64,000 nt of DNA from Tengunoibacter tsumagoiensis (GTDB lineage Bacteria; Chloroflexota; Ktedonobacteria; Ktedonobacterales; Ktedonobacteraceae): assembly GCF_003967535.1 (NCBI RefSeq), contig NZ_BIFR01000001.1, positions 3,223,001 through 3,287,000 of the forward strand. The letters run 5' to 3'. Every line of letters starts with the position of its first letter. Positions within the stretch are counted from its first letter, which is position 1. The notes beneath the pieces are model-generated. The model was not told the origin of the DNA and ran no database searches. It saw only the letters and a list, made by a program, of their open reading frames with translations. This document shows, piece after piece, positions 27,211 to 36,671 of this stretch. The position numbers were made by a program, and so were the translations under genes.

Positions 27211-28230
27211 ATGAGAGCTCTTGTCTATCAGGGACCGCGTCTACTGACCATGGAGGATCAAGAGGTTCCAGTTCCAGGTGTAGATGAAGTACTGTTGCGG
27301 GTACGTGCGGTGGGCATCTGTGGCTCAGAGATTGAAGGCTATCTTGGTTTTAATAGTCTGCGTGTTCCCCCTCTGGTCATGGGACATGAATTTACGGGCG
27401 AGATTATTTCGACAGGTCCTACGAAGCAGTCAGTGCCGGAGGTAGGACGGCTTGTCACCGTTAATCCTCTTCTATCCTGTGGTGACTGTGTCTTTTGCCG
27501 CGCAGGAATGGCGCATGTCTGTGGGCAACGAAAATTGATTGGTGCGCATCGTCCAGGGGCTTTTGCCGAATATGTGCTTGTGCCAGCGCAGGCGATTATT
27601 CCCTTGCCCCCAACTGTTGATGCTACTATTGGGGCATTATCAGAGCCACTGGCAGTTGCACTCCATGCAGTGAATCTTGGGCAGATCAAGTCAGCGCATG
27701 GTGTGGTTGTCTGGGGGGCAGGCTCAATTGGCCTGCTGGCCATCTGTGCCGCTCGTCTGGCTCAGCCTGCACATCTTATCGCTGTTGATACCAATGCAGC
27801 TCGTCTGGAGGCTGCGCGGGTTGCGGGAGCGACTGCTGTGTTTGATGCACGCGAAACGCATGTGGTGGACGAGATTCGGCACCTTCTGAGCGATGTTGCT
27901 CACACAGTTGTTCTGGATGCTGTGGGGCGGACGGTAACACGGCAATCTGCGGTGGCTGCGGCTGGTCCGGCGGGGCGCGTAATTTTTCTGGGGTTACACG
28001 ATAAAGAGACGCCCCTGGAGATCAATGCGGTCATCCGTAACGAGGTACAGATGCAGGGCTCATATGCCTATACTATGCCAGAGTTTCGTCATGCCGTGAC
28101 CCTTTTAGCCGAAGGAAGGGTTCCAACAGGACCCTGGCTGGAAGTGAGGGATCTGAGCCAGGGAGCTGAATCATTTGCTGAACTGGTTGATCGCCCTGGC
28201 GTAGCCTCGAAGATTATTCTGGAGCCGTAA
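27211..28230 (+). CDS. Zinc-dependent medium-chain alcohol/polyol dehydrogenase
   Basis: The 339-residue enzyme is an MDR-family NAD(P)-dependent dehydrogenase. It has the GroES-like catalytic domain with GICGSEIEGYLG (catalytic Cys), GHEFTGEI, and the structural zinc loop CGDCVFCRAGMAHVC. The Rossmann part starts at VVVWGAGSIGLLAICAARL. It resembles sorbitol, threonine or galactitol dehydrogenases; the substrate is not resolved. The ATG at 27211 follows AAGAGAGG; the longer frame from 27187 has no ribosome site. A terminator-like hairpin with a T run follows 44 bases after the stop. Confidence 0.88.
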   Translation: MRALVYQGPRLLTMEDQEVPVPGVDEVLLRVRAVGICGSEIEGYLGFNSLRVPPLVMGHEFTGEIISTGPTKQSVPEVGRLVTVNPLLSCGDCVFCRAGMAHVCGQRKLIGAHRPGAFAEYVLVPAQAIIPLPPTVDATIGALSEPLAVALHAVNLGQIKSAHGVVVWGAGSIGLLAICAARLAQPAHLIAVDTNAARLEAARVAGATAVFDARETHVVDEIRHLLSDVAHTVVLDAVGRTVTRQSAVAAAGPAGRVIFLGLHDKETPLEINAVIRNEVQMQGSYAYTMPEFRHAVTLLAEGRVPTGPWLEVRDLSQGAESFAELVDRPGVASKIILEP

Positions 28231-28273
28231 AACGCATCAGGAAACGCCATTTATCAGAGGTACTGTCTGCACT

Positions 28274-28326
28274 GAGCGGATTTCCAGACGCGACCGCGAC
28301 CTGGAAGTCTGCTCACTCGCCTTTTT
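28274..28326 (+). terminator. Intrinsic terminator after the dehydrogenase gene
   Basis: GAGCGGATTTCCAG (28274-28287) pairs with CTGGAAGTCTGCTC (28301-28314) through two G-T pairs. ACTCGCCTTTTTG follows, giving a short T run. Confidence 0.65.
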
Positions 28327-28394
28327 GCTCTCCCTGGCACTTTGCCTCTTTCTTTGTGCAAGCAATGAAATGCCCTGCCTTCCTCTCGCAAAGC

Positions 28395-28427
28395 AATTGT
28401 CGAGCTAATCGAAAGCTGCTACAATTG
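28395..28427 (+). promoter_or_regulatory. Promoter of the diacylglycerol-kinase-like gene
   Basis: TTGTCG (28397-28402), 17 bases, TACAAT (28420-28425). The two elements sit within an inverted repeat CAATTGT...ACAATTG that brackets the promoter (28395-28401 and 28421-28427). Confidence 0.55.
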
Positions 28428-28471
28428 AGCCAGCAATTTTTGCGCTAGTAAAGGTTCTGAGGAGCACAAAG

Positions 28472-29380
28472 ATGCCGGATCTACTGGGAAAACCCGTTGT
28501 ATTACTCAATCCAACCGCCAATCGTGGCAAGATGCAGCCCTATCGTCATCTGTTGCAGCAGCGAGCAGAGCAAGAGGGAGCCGATTATTATGAGACCAGA
28601 CAGCAGGGAGAGGCGCGCGAAAAAGCCCGCGAGGCCGCTCTGTCTGGACGACCCGTAATTATCGCAGGCGGTGACGGCTCTGTGAATGAAGTAGTAAATG
28701 GCCTGTTGCAGGCAGGAAAAAGCGTCCCTTTAGGTATTGTTGCCGCTGGCTCGGGCAATGACTTTGCCTGGAATGCTCTCCAGTTGCCAAAAGATCCTCA
28801 GCAGGCAATTGAACGAGCCTTTACCGGCCAGCTTCAGGATGTGGATGCAGGGATTGTCAATGGGGCATATTTTGTAAACTCATTTAGTGTCGGATTGGAT
28901 GCGGACATTGCCGCCGCAGCCGATGAGTTAAAGAAGGTCCCTTTTCTTAGCGGAAAGCGTCTTTATTATGCCTCTATTCTGCGCCAACTCTTGTTTGGGT
29001 ATCATCGCTGTCCCTGGCTCACCTTCTCTCTAGATGGAGCTCCTCCTATATATACACAGGAGCGGCACTATGTCTTTATTGCAGCCACTAATGGTCCTTC
29101 CTACGGAGCCGGTTTTCGTGTCAATCCACAGGCTGATATCAGCGATGGCTGGTTAGATATCTGTACCGTTGATTATCTTCCACTCTTACGCGCATTGACC
29201 CTCTTATCAGTGATTCAAAAGGGTCATCATGCCGGTTTGCCAGAAGTGCACATGTATCGAGCGAAAAAGCTTCAGATTGAGAGCAACGTCCCGGTCTATT
29301 TCGGACTCGATGGTGAGACTCGCCAGGCTACGAAGTTGGAGATCGAACTGTTACCAGCTGCCTTGCAGATTCGACGGTGA
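28472..29380 (+). CDS. Diacylglycerol/sphingosine kinase-family lipid kinase
   Basis: The 302-residue protein is a DagK/YegS/LCB5 family kinase. The N-terminal nucleotide-binding part reads VVLLNPTANRGK, then IIAGGDGSVNEVVNGL (the GGDGT-type motif with Ser in place of Thr) and IVAAGSGNDFAWN. The C-terminal beta-sandwich domain has NGPSYGAGFRVNPQADISDGWLDI and GLDGE near the end. Members phosphorylate diacylglycerol or other lipid alcohols at the membrane. GAGGAG lies just before the start region. The gene seems to stand alone. Confidence 0.9.
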   Translation: MPDLLGKPVVLLNPTANRGKMQPYRHLLQQRAEQEGADYYETRQQGEAREKAREAALSGRPVIIAGGDGSVNEVVNGLLQAGKSVPLGIVAAGSGNDFAWNALQLPKDPQQAIERAFTGQLQDVDAGIVNGAYFVNSFSVGLDADIAAAADELKKVPFLSGKRLYYASILRQLLFGYHRCPWLTFSLDGAPPIYTQERHYVFIAATNGPSYGAGFRVNPQADISDGWLDICTVDYLPLLRALTLLSVIQKGHHAGLPEVHMYRAKKLQIESNVPVYFGLDGETRQATKLEIELLPAALQIRR

Positions 29381-29397
29381 CGTCTCCCCTGTGGCTC

Positions 29398-29476
29398 AAG
29401 CCCTGACTTTTATCGACATTTTTTTGGGGATTGCCCCCAGGCTACGAGGTCGAGTTTCAGTGGAAAGTCAGGGCTT
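29398..29476. terminator. Long inverted repeat between convergent genes
   Basis: AAGCCCTGACTTT (29398-29410) and its exact complement at 29464-29476 enclose 53 bases. It sits between the plus-strand lipid kinase and the minus-strand DUF4349 gene and could stop both transcripts. Its long loop is unusual for a simple terminator. Confidence 0.5.
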
Positions 29477-29517
29477 TAGCCAGGAGTTTTACAGGGCGGT
29501 TTGATAAGAATATATGC

Positions 29518-30519
29518 TTACTTCACCTCTGTTTGGTGCGTTTCTGGTTCAGGAAGAGGCGTAGATTTTGGTCTGGCGGTCGCCACGCTTGACGGAGCAT
29601 AGATCGATTCCTGAGAGCGTTGATACCATTTCCAGAGGAGCCAGAGAAGGATCACAGCAGGGACAATATAAATGGCGAAGGCGAGTAACCAGATCAGGAA
29701 ATTGAGCAAGCCCTCACCTACGGTGACCGATGCAAAAAAGGCATCATGAATAGTCTGGCCGAGGGACCATCCTGTATTTGGTACGGGTTGAGATGGTGAA
29801 AAGCTACGAATCGGCTGTAGCGTGATCGTAACAGTATAGTAGGTTACCTGACTTTTCAGCGTATTGAGCTGCGTCTCCAGCGTTTCAATCTGTCCCTCAA
29901 CATCAGTGAGGCGCTGCTCAATCGTAATAATATCATTGAGAGCCTGAGCATGACTTAACAGATCCTGCAAACGTGCCTGTTCTGCCTTCAGGTTTTGAAT
30001 GCGTGAGTCGGTATCCACGTAGGTGCCAGTCACGTTCTGAACGGTCTCATCGAACCCATTGAGATGACCCGCATTCCTGGTAGTATAGTCACGCAAATAA
30101 TTATAGACATCAGAATAACGCTGAGCCTGCACAGAAAACGTTAAGGAGACAATATAAAGATTATCACCAATCTGTTGATAACTGGTACCAGCTGAGGAAG
30201 ATAGTGGATCATCATTAGCAATCCATGTCTGAAGCCCACTTGCTGCTGCACGAGTATCTTTGACCGATAAATCAACTTTTAATGTTCGAATAAGATATTG
30301 TGGGGTACTGAGAGTCGAGGAATCTTTCTGCGTATTTGTACTCTGGCCTCCTTGTGTATTACTGGCTGTTTGATTCTGAACATTGAATGCGGCAGTATGG
30401 CCAGTTGCATTTGATGTGGGAGTAGCTGACCCACCACATGCTGCAAGTATGGTTGTTAAAATGGCCAGACATCCTAGCCAGTAGAGTAGAGGGCGTAAGA
30501 TGCTCCATCGATGAGGCAT
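29518..30519 (-). CDS. DUF4349 lipoprotein
   Basis: The 333-residue protein starts with a lipoprotein signal peptide (LAILTTILAAC, lipidated Cys28), followed by a Thr/Ser/Gln-rich linker. The DUF4349 domain spans about 70-240: DLSVKDTRAAASGLQTWI, DTDSRIQNLKAEQARLQDLL and a long coiled coil EQRLTDVEGQIETLETQLNTLK. A transmembrane helix near residues 275-300 (FAIYIVPAVILLWLLWKWY) is followed by a basic cytoplasmic tail. So it would be anchored twice, by lipid and by helix. The family is common in Firmicutes and Chloroflexota and has no settled role. AAAGGA lies 8 bases before the ATG. Confidence 0.88.
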   Translation of the reverse strand: MPHRWSILRPLLYWLGCLAILTTILAACGGSATPTSNATGHTAAFNVQNQTASNTQGGQSTNTQKDSSTLSTPQYLIRTLKVDLSVKDTRAAASGLQTWIANDDPLSSSAGTSYQQIGDNLYIVSLTFSVQAQRYSDVYNYLRDYTTRNAGHLNGFDETVQNVTGTYVDTDSRIQNLKAEQARLQDLLSHAQALNDIITIEQRLTDVEGQIETLETQLNTLKSQVTYYTVTITLQPIRSFSPSQPVPNTGWSLGQTIHDAFFASVTVGEGLLNFLIWLLAFAIYIVPAVILLWLLWKWYQRSQESIYAPSSVATARPKSTPLPEPETHQTEVK

Positions 30520-30706
30520 AGCATCAGTCCTTTCAAGTAATTTACCGAAGATGAAATGAGTTAGAGGACTTGAAGGTTAAAATGATTTTACATGCTATGA
30601 GAACTGAGAGAAAAACCTTAAGACCGTTTCTACCTCTTGTTATGATGAGAGACGAGAAAGGCCGGCAAATAGTTCCATTCAATATACGCTCTTTGTGCGT
30701 TATTTC

Positions 30707-31111
30707 TCACGTGTGAATGGGATGCCGATGATGATGGCAGCGGTTGAGTTCGGCATCATGGGCATCGTAGGTCACAAAACGATAGTGTTGTGAGCAATGA
30801 TCAGGATTCAGATCGGCTGTGGATCTGGCCTGCCAATCTGCCGAGTTTTTTTTGCTGGTTGTGACAGGAAAAGGGGTGATGGGATAGGGTTTGGTGAAGG
30901 AGGGGCCACGGTTCTGGTACGATCGGTCCGGTTGAGAGACGGTGATGGAAGAGAGAGGCGTGGTTGGGATTGTGTCGTTGTAAGAAGCAGGAGCGACTGT
31001 TGTAGAAAGAGATTCCTGACGTATGAAGAGACTAAAGAGCGATCCTGACCAGAGCAGAATGATCAGGACAAGTAGCGTATAGAAATGAATGTGTTGACTG
31101 AATCTCCTCAT
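30707..31111 (-). CDS. Small single-helix membrane protein, unknown
   Basis: The 134-residue product has a short basic N-terminus (MRRFSQHIH), one hydrophobic helix (FYTLLVLIILLWSGSLFSLF) and a Ser/Thr/Pro-rich outside domain with three Cys or His-rich stretches near the end (ADLNPDHCSQHYRF, NRCHHHRHPIHT). The ATG at 31111 follows AAAGGAG by 11 bases; the frame is open up to a TTG at 31162. I recognise no family. The His/Cys-rich tail could bind metal. It is upstream of the DUF4349 gene on the same strand, 187 bases away. Confidence 0.55.
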   Translation of the reverse strand: MRRFSQHIHFYTLLVLIILLWSGSLFSLFIRQESLSTTVAPASYNDTIPTTPLSSITVSQPDRSYQNRGPSFTKPYPITPFPVTTSKKNSADWQARSTADLNPDHCSQHYRFVTYDAHDAELNRCHHHRHPIHT

Positions 31112-31368
31112 TATATCCCGAACTCCTTTCTGGTGCATGGTTGTGCTAGTTTTTTCACTCAACTACGGTTGATCCTGACTGTTAAAGACCCTGGCATTGG
31201 GTTTACAGACCTTCTATGAGAGATTTTAGCATGCTGGCTGTGCAGAACGTGTATCAATCGGGTAGAAATCTGGTGTTGGTGGCTATTTCTCTGTGTAGAC
31301 CAGGACCCCTGCTATCCGATGTGCTTCGCTACAGAGATTTTATAGGAGATGAAACAATGGCAACATGC

Positions 31369-31417
31369 TTGACAGTTTAATCACAATCTGCTATATTTTT
31401 CATAGCAGATTGTGATT
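31369..31417 (+). promoter_or_regulatory. Strong promoter overlapped by a perfect 16-bp palindrome
   Basis: TTGACA (31369-31374), 17 bases, TATATT (31392-31397). The palindrome arm AATCACAATCTGCTAT (31379-31394) occupies the spacer and is exactly repeated inverted at 31402-31417, so the -10 element sits in the 7-base loop. This fits an operator that would block the nfeD-slipin promoter. It could also form a leader hairpin. Confidence 0.75.
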
Positions 31418-31492
31418 TTAAGCACAAGTGATGCCTACCAAAATTTCTTTCTAAATGGGTATATAAGTGTAGAAGCAACAAAGGACAAGAAT

Positions 31493-32887
31493 ATGCTGAG
31501 GAGCTCTCTTTTTCATGTCTTGCGACGGCTGGTACTCGTTCTTGTTGGTCTGGCGAGCGTTGTGACATTACTTGTAGTCTGGGCTCTGGCTCCTCATGCT
31601 GCGCGAGCGGCCTCACCTCATGTTGATGTAGTTGTACTGAACTCCACGATTGATGCGTCATCGTTGCGTTTATTGACCCATGCCATTGATTCTGCCAGAC
31701 AGGATGGTGCTCGAGCGCTTGTGCTTGAGATTGATACGCCTGGTGGTGATCTTGATTCAATGAAGGCAATGACGCAGTTGGAGTTGGCAAGTTCAGTGCC
31801 AATTATCGCGTATGTTTCGCCAACGGGCGGGAGAGCTGCATCGGCAGGAGCATTTGTAGAGCTTTCAGCTCAAGTAGCAGCGATGGCACCTACGACTCGT
31901 ATTGGTGCATCAAGCCCGGTGACTGGAACAGGGAGTGATCTAGATTCCACGCTGAAGTCAAAGATCGAGAACGATCTGGTTGCATCGATAACCAGCATTC
32001 AAGAGCGTTATGGGCGTAATGTGCCACTGGCTACCGCAATGGTTACCGAGGCCAGAGCCTATGATGAGCAGACTGCTACCCAGAATCATCTGGTTGACCT
32101 GCAAGCCCCGGATCTACCAGCTCTGCTGACAACGATCGATGGTCGTAGCGTTCAGCTCAATGGCAATCATACAGCAACGCTACAGACCAGTGGAGTAGAG
32201 ACTGAGATGCTCAGTGCCAGCGCCTGGGATGCCTTTTATTCTCTCTTATTAGATCCAAATATTGTATTTTTGCTGTTTATCGTGGCTTTGTTGGGGCTGT
32301 ATGTCGAGATCTCGCACCCTGGAGCGATCCTTCCCGGCGTAGTTGGCGCGATTGCTCTCTTGCTCTTTCTGCTGGGTGCTGGCACATTAGCTCCAAATTG
32401 GGCCGGGTTAGGATTGATGGTGCTGGCATTTGTCCTTCTGGTGCTTGATGTACGCTTACCTACGCATGGTGTCCTTACCGTAGGAGCTGTCGTCTCTCTT
32501 GTCATCGGTTCATTAATCTTCTTTGATTCAGGAACCTCCTATGGAGGAGTCCAGCTCCAACCCTGGCTGGTCTATGTTGCGGCGAGCATGATTGGACTGA
32601 TTGGTCTCACGCTCGTTATAATCATTGTCCGCGTGCAGCGTTCGCCAGTGCGCAATGGGGTTGAGGGAATGGCTGGGAGATCTGTTGTCTCTATCACTGC
32701 GCTTGAGCCAGAAGGTCGGGTCAGTTATGGTGGAGAAAACTGGTCAGCCATCCTTGATCTTCCGACGACCAGTGTTGGTCAGGGAACAGAGTTACAGATC
32801 GTCCGCGTTGAAGGCCTGCGTTTAGTGGTTCGGCCACTCTCTGCGATGAGCTCTTCTACATTGGTTCATAATAACGTTAAATTCTAA
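31493..32887 (+). CDS. nfeD: NfeD-family membrane serine protease (NfeD1b/ClpP-class)
   Basis: The 464-residue protein has a signal peptide or first helix (about 10-40, ending AARAA). A ClpP-fold protease domain follows at about 45-230: [12 protein letters not shown], and [22 protein letters not shown] with the nucleophile Ser and neighbouring residues. Then come about five membrane helices (from [24 protein letters not shown]) and a C-terminal NfeD OB-fold domain ([23 protein letters not shown]). Members cleave the C-terminus of partner stomatins. The slipin gene follows after 11 bases. ATG 31493 has AAAGGA upstream; the frame is open from 31412. Confidence 0.93.
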   Translation: MLRSSLFHVLRRLVLVLVGLASVVTLLVVWALAPHAARAASPHVDVVVLNSTIDASSLRLLTHAIDSARQDGARALVLEIDTPGGDLDSMKAMTQLELASSVPIIAYVSPTGGRAASAGAFVELSAQVAAMAPTTRIGASSPVTGTGSDLDSTLKSKIENDLVASITSIQERYGRNVPLATAMVTEARAYDEQTATQNHLVDLQAPDLPALLTTIDGRSVQLNGNHTATLQTSGVETEMLSASAWDAFYSLLLDPNIVFLLFIVALLGLYVEISHPGAILPGVVGAIALLLFLLGAGTLAPNWAGLGLMVLAFVLLVLDVRLPTHGVLTVGAVVSLVIGSLIFFDSGTSYGGVQLQPWLVYVAASMIGLIGLTLVIIIVRVQRSPVRNGVEGMAGRSVVSITALEPEGRVSYGGENWSAILDLPTTSVGQGTELQIVRVEGLRLVVRPLSAMSSSTLVHNNVKF

Positions 32888-32898
32888 GGGGGCTGTTT

Positions 32899-33741
32899 AT
32901 GGATTCATCGTTTATTGGAGTCCTGATCGGAATCATTCTTGTTGTTCTGATCTTCCTCTTCTTTTCCGCGATCCGTATTGTGCAACAGTACGAGCGTGGC
33001 GTCATCTTTGTTCTTGGACGCTTGATTGGTGCCAAAGGACCTGGTCTCTTCCTGGTACCACCATTCATTTCGAGGATGGTAAAGGTCGATCTGCGTATTG
33101 TGACATTGAATGTTCCTCCACAAGAGGTGATTTCACGCGATAACGTCACCATCAAAGTAAATGCCGTCGTGTATTTTTATGTCATCAATCCTGAGTTTGC
33201 CATTACAAATGTCATCAATTTCGTGCAGGCTACAACACAGATTGCTCAGACAACCTTAAGAAATGTCTTGGGTCAGTCAGATCTGGATGAATTGCTCTCG
33301 CAGCGCACCAAGATCAACCAGGAGCTTCAGACGATTATTGATGAGCATACTGAGCGGTGGGGAGTCAAGGTCACGGCGGTTGAGATTAAGGATGTGGAGC
33401 TACCCGTGACAATGCAGCGTGCAATGGCCAAGCAGGCTGAGGCTGAGCGTGAAAAACGCGCCAAGATCATTCATGCACAGGGCGAGTTACAGGCTTCGGC
33501 ACAGCTGGCAGAGGCAGCGCAAGTGATTGGTTCGCAGTCCAGTGCATTGCAACTGCGTTATCTCCAGACGTTAACAGAGATTGCCGTCGAGAAAAATTCG
33601 ACCATCATCTTCCCACTGCCAATGGATATTATTCAGCCCTTCTTGTCGTCACTGGATCAGAAAGCGGCGTCAAGGCCGGCCCCTGTTGATGGTGCGCGAG
33701 ATGTGCAGGGCAATGGGAATGCTCAATTGCCGCCGCGTTAG
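32899..33741 (+). CDS. Slipin/stomatin-like SPFH protein
   Basis: The 280-residue protein has an N-terminal membrane helix ([21 protein letters not shown]), then the SPFH domain: [34 protein letters not shown] and [31 protein letters not shown] and the Ala/Glu-rich coiled coil ending [13 protein letters not shown] complete the slipin pattern. It forms membrane rings or scaffolds and is the typical partner of NfeD1b; the two genes are 11 bases apart and share a promoter. A bidirectional terminator follows. Confidence 0.95.
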   Translation: MDSSFIGVLIGIILVVLIFLFFSAIRIVQQYERGVIFVLGRLIGAKGPGLFLVPPFISRMVKVDLRIVTLNVPPQEVISRDNVTIKVNAVVYFYVINPEFAITNVINFVQATTQIAQTTLRNVLGQSDLDELLSQRTKINQELQTIIDEHTERWGVKVTAVEIKDVELPVTMQRAMAKQAEAEREKRAKIIHAQGELQASAQLAEAAQVIGSQSSALQLRYLQTLTEIAVEKNSTIIFPLPMDIIQPFLSSLDQKAASRPAPVDGARDVQGNGNAQLPPR

Positions 33742-33773
33742 CATGTTTTTGCCTGAGTGCGGCAATAAAAAAA

Positions 33774-33808
33774 GAGGGGGTGTCGACCATTATGGTCTGA
33801 GCCCCCAC
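33774..33808. terminator. Bidirectional terminator
   Basis: The hairpin 33774-33808 pairs GAGGGGG-type and CCCCCAC-type arms with an inner GACCAT/ATGGTC stem. It is followed by CTTTTTG on the plus strand and by seven T on the minus strand, so it can close both the slipin and pyrE transcripts. Confidence 0.85.
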
Positions 33809-33820
33809 TTTTTGTCTCTG

Positions 33821-34492
33821 CTAGAGACCTAGCGTTCCAGTATGATTCTCGCCCTGTTTGGCGCGTAAATACTCCGCACAGGTGCGATAGGTCTCTTCAG
33901 GGATGAGACCTTTTGACATATAGTGATTAAGCATAACATCCAGTTTGAGAATACTGATGAGATTGTATCCATGACGCCGTAAACGCTCATTGGCTCCATG
34001 TTCGCGGTCGACCAGGACGATCACATCCTTCACCTTCAGCCCATTTTCTTCAAGCAGAGAGGCTGTCTCCAGCACACTGCTTCCGCGTGTGATCAAGTCA
34101 TCGATGATCAGAGCGGTATCGCCCTCGATAAAACGACCTTCGATACCACGCTTGCCAGTGCCTTCAGGGCGCGTGCGGGCATAGATCAAGGACGTATTGG
34201 TTTCAAGGGAATATGCTGTCGCCAGCAAAAGTCCGCCAGCAGGTACACCAGCCACCAGACTAAAGGGGTGAACACGGGGACGACGCAAAGATTGAGCTAA
34301 TTTAATTTCTTGTTGCATCAGTTTACTGGCAACACGTAAAGCGGTTGGGTTACTGATCAAGACCTTGGGATTGACAAAAACAGGAGAACTCACGGCTGAT
34401 TCACTGACAGTGAAGTTGCCGAATTGTACGCCACCCAGGTCGAACAGGGTTTGGGCCAACCAGAGATTATCAAGAGACTGCTCTTTCGCCAC
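33821..34492 (-). CDS. pyrE: Orotate phosphoribosyltransferase
   Basis: The 223-residue enzyme makes OMP from orotate and PRPP in pyrimidine synthesis. The PRPP-binding motif is ALIIDDLITRGSSV, and the AGVPAGGLLLATAYS segment with YARTRPEGTGKRGIEG is the catalytic flexible loop region. The C-terminus is longer than in E. coli PyrE and includes VMLNHYMSKGLIPEETYRTC, a pattern seen in related OPRTases. The start is GTG at 34492 with AAGGA 7 bases upstream; an ATG at 34500 is out of frame. No other pyr gene is adjacent. The promoter is at 34528-34536. Confidence 0.88.
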   Translation of the reverse strand: MAKEQSLDNLWLAQTLFDLGGVQFGNFTVSESAVSSPVFVNPKVLISNPTALRVASKLMQQEIKLAQSLRRPRVHPFSLVAGVPAGGLLLATAYSLETNTSLIYARTRPEGTGKRGIEGRFIEGDTALIIDDLITRGSSVLETASLLEENGLKVKDVIVLVDREHGANERLRRHGYNLISILKLDVMLNHYMSKGLIPEETYRTCAEYLRAKQGENHTGTLGL

Positions 34493-34527
34493 CTCAGCAT
34501 CCTTTCTAGCAAAGAAGGATTTTTCTC

Positions 34528-34536
34528 AGTATACCA
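34528..34536 (-). promoter_or_regulatory. Extended -10 promoter of pyrE
   Basis: On the minus strand TGG-TATACT forms an extended -10 element 36 bases before the GTG start. No matching -35 is seen. Confidence 0.5.
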
Positions 34537-34615
34537 TATATTTAAAGACGAGAAACCAAAGGTCAGGTCACCTCTCTCGTTTCGCTCCCAGCTCTGGCGA
34601 GAATCTCAAAAGCCC

Positions 34616-34644
34616 TTGCATCAGATACGTTCAAATGGTATGCT
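34616..34644 (+). promoter_or_regulatory. Promoter of the ABC-F gene
   Basis: TTGCAT (34616-34621), 17 bases, TATGCT (34639-34644) preceded by TGG. The start of translation is 57 bases downstream. Confidence 0.6.
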
Positions 34645-34700
34645 AGGCCAAACGTGTGAAGAGAAGAACAGCTGCATTTGATCTATTAGGTGGATACTTC

Positions 34701-36650
34701 ATGGCCATTGTAAACATTTCTCAATTAGGCAAATCATATGGTGCCGACCGCATCTTTTCAGGACTGACATTTCAGATTGAGCCCCAGGATCGAATTGGTC
34801 TTGTCGGCCCCAATGGAGCTGGAAAATCAACGATTCTCGAGATCCTGGCCGGGCGGGAAGAGCAAGATGAGGGAACAGTGGCAATTGTTCGCCATACCCG
34901 AATCGGCTATCTCACACAGGTAGTGGATTTTCATCCAGCAAATACCCTGCGTGAAGAGATGCTTTCTGTCTTTGCAGAGCTGCGCTCATGGGAGCAGGAG
35001 TTGAGCGATCTGGCTGTACGTATGGCAGCACCAGAGGCGCAGAACGATCCTGTTCTCCATGAACAACTCCTGCACCGCTATGCAGATCTCCAATCGCGTT
35101 ATGAACATGCAGGCGGTTACACCTATGAGAATCGGGTGGAGCAGGTCTTAGATGGCCTGGAATTCACGCGCGAACAGCAGGCTGCTCCCGTGATGCATCT
35201 GAGTGGTGGACAGCAGACTCGCGCTTCCTTAGGAAAACTGTTGCTACAAGAGCCAGATCTGTTGCTCCTTGACGAGCCTACCAATCACCTGGATTTAGCG
35301 ACCCTGGAATGGCTGGAGACCTATCTCTCGACCTGGAAAGGGGCGATCGTGATTGTCGCTCATGATCGTTATTTTCTGGATAAAGTCGTCTCACGTATTG
35401 TCGAACTTGCCTTTGGACGCATTGAAGAGTATCCCGGTAACTATACTAAATATTTGAGTCTGCGCGAAGAGCGCATGGAGCGCCGTTTACGCGAGTATGA
35501 GGCTCAGCAGGCCTATATTGCCCATACAGAAGAGTTTATTCGGCGCTATAAAGCGGGCCAGCGGAGCCGGGAAGCTCGTGGTCGCCAGACGTTGCTGAAT
35601 CGAATGGAACGCGTTGAGCGTCCACAGGATCTGCCCGAGATGCACTTTGAGTTTACTCCTATGACTGATAGCGGTCTGGTGGTTATCTCAACTCAGCGTC
35701 TGGCCGCTGGCTATGGTGGAGGCTCGAAGAAGCTTGATCCAACGCTTGAACCCAAAGTGCTGTTTGAGGTGGAGGATCTGGAGCTTTTACGTGGTGATCG
35801 GGTAGGCCTGATTGGCCCTAATGGAGCCGGGAAGACGACGCTCTTGCGGACGCTAATAGGTGAGCTACCACCAGTGCGCGGGCAGGCCATCATTGGGCAT
35901 GGGGTCCGTATCGGCTACTACTCACAGACCCATTCGGGTCTGAATATGGAGCGATCTATCATCGATGAAATTCGGCAGGTGAGCGTCCTGAGCGAAGAGG
36001 GGGCCCGGAGTTTCTTAGGTCGTTTCCTTTTTAGCGGCGATGATGTATTTAAACAGATAGGCTCTCTAAGTGGTGGCGAAAAGAGCCGGGTAGCTCTAGC
36101 TAAACTAACCCTCCAGGGCTCTAATTTTCTTATTCTTGATGAGCCAACCAACCATTTAGACCTGCAATCTCGCCAGTTTCTTGAAGAGGTGCTCAGCGAG
36201 TTTGAAGGGACTCTGCTCTTCGTTTCTCACGACCGCTACTTTATTGATAGTCTTGCCACCAAGGTCTGGTCCATTGAAGATGGTGTGCTCATCCCGTATG
36301 CTGGAAACTATACCGAATTCCGGAGCAAGAAACAGCATATTGTCCTTGCTTCGGCCACGTCCAATGGGAAATCTGTCAAAGCAGCTGCACCTGCCAGAGC
36401 TCCCCAGCCAGCCCCTGCAAAAAATGGAGGGAAAAAAGGGAAGGTCAAAGCGCGCACAGTAGATGATGTGGAGAAAGATATGGAGAAAGCTGAAGGCAAG
36501 GTCAAAGAACTGGAAGAAACACTGGCTCAGGCTGCCCTCAATGCCGATGCTGAACAGTTGACGCAACTTTCTGCTGCTTATGAAGAGGCCAGAGCTCGTG
36601 TTGACGAACTGTTTGAGGAGTGGGAGCGTTTATCGGATGTTGCCAGCTAA
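34701..36650 (+). CDS. ABC-F ATPase (ribosome-associated, YdiF/Uup type)
   Basis: The 649-residue protein has two ABC domains and no membrane segment. The first has Walker A GPNGAGKST, signature LSGGQQTRASLGKLL and LDEPTNHLDL; the second has GPNGAGKTT, LSGGEKSRVALAKL and LDEPTNHLDL. The helical inter-domain linker (RKYxxxRxERMERRLREYEAQQAYIAH type) inserts at the ribosomal P-site tRNA region in this class. A Lys/Ala/Pro-rich segment and a C-terminal coiled coil (VDDVEKDMEKAEGKVKELEETL) follow. ABC-F proteins rescue stalled ribosomes or protect them from antibiotics. Start 34701 follows AGGTGG; the frame is open from 34656. Confidence 0.93.
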   Translation: MAIVNISQLGKSYGADRIFSGLTFQIEPQDRIGLVGPNGAGKSTILEILAGREEQDEGTVAIVRHTRIGYLTQVVDFHPANTLREEMLSVFAELRSWEQELSDLAVRMAAPEAQNDPVLHEQLLHRYADLQSRYEHAGGYTYENRVEQVLDGLEFTREQQAAPVMHLSGGQQTRASLGKLLLQEPDLLLLDEPTNHLDLATLEWLETYLSTWKGAIVIVAHDRYFLDKVVSRIVELAFGRIEEYPGNYTKYLSLREERMERRLREYEAQQAYIAHTEEFIRRYKAGQRSREARGRQTLLNRMERVERPQDLPEMHFEFTPMTDSGLVVISTQRLAAGYGGGSKKLDPTLEPKVLFEVEDLELLRGDRVGLIGPNGAGKTTLLRTLIGELPPVRGQAIIGHGVRIGYYSQTHSGLNMERSIIDEIRQVSVLSEEGARSFLGRFLFSGDDVFKQIGSLSGGEKSRVALAKLTLQGSNFLILDEPTNHLDLQSRQFLEEVLSEFEGTLLFVSHDRYFIDSLATKVWSIEDGVLIPYAGNYTEFRSKKQHIVLASATSNGKSVKAAAPARAPQPAPAKNGGKKGKVKARTVDDVEKDMEKAEGKVKELEETLAQAALNADAEQLTQLSAAYEEARARVDELFEEWERLSDVAS

Positions 36651-36663
36651 GGCTGGCAACATC
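36636..36663. terminator. 12-bp stem spanning the ABC-F stop codon
   Basis: GATGTTGCCAGC (36636-36647) and its exact complement (36652-36663) leave a 4-base loop that contains most of the TAA stop. It lies between two convergent genes and could end both transcripts. Confidence 0.65.
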
Positions 36664-36671
36664 CTGGTCGT

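Noticed and set aside
30797..31048. Open frame of 83 codons on the plus strand
   Set aside because: It is antisense to the small membrane protein gene; its content is Arg/Gly-rich in the way typical of a shadow frame.
31412..31492. Longer N-terminus for NfeD from 31412
   Set aside because: It would start inside the palindrome and lacks a ribosome site; 31493 has AAAGGA and starts the signal sequence properly.
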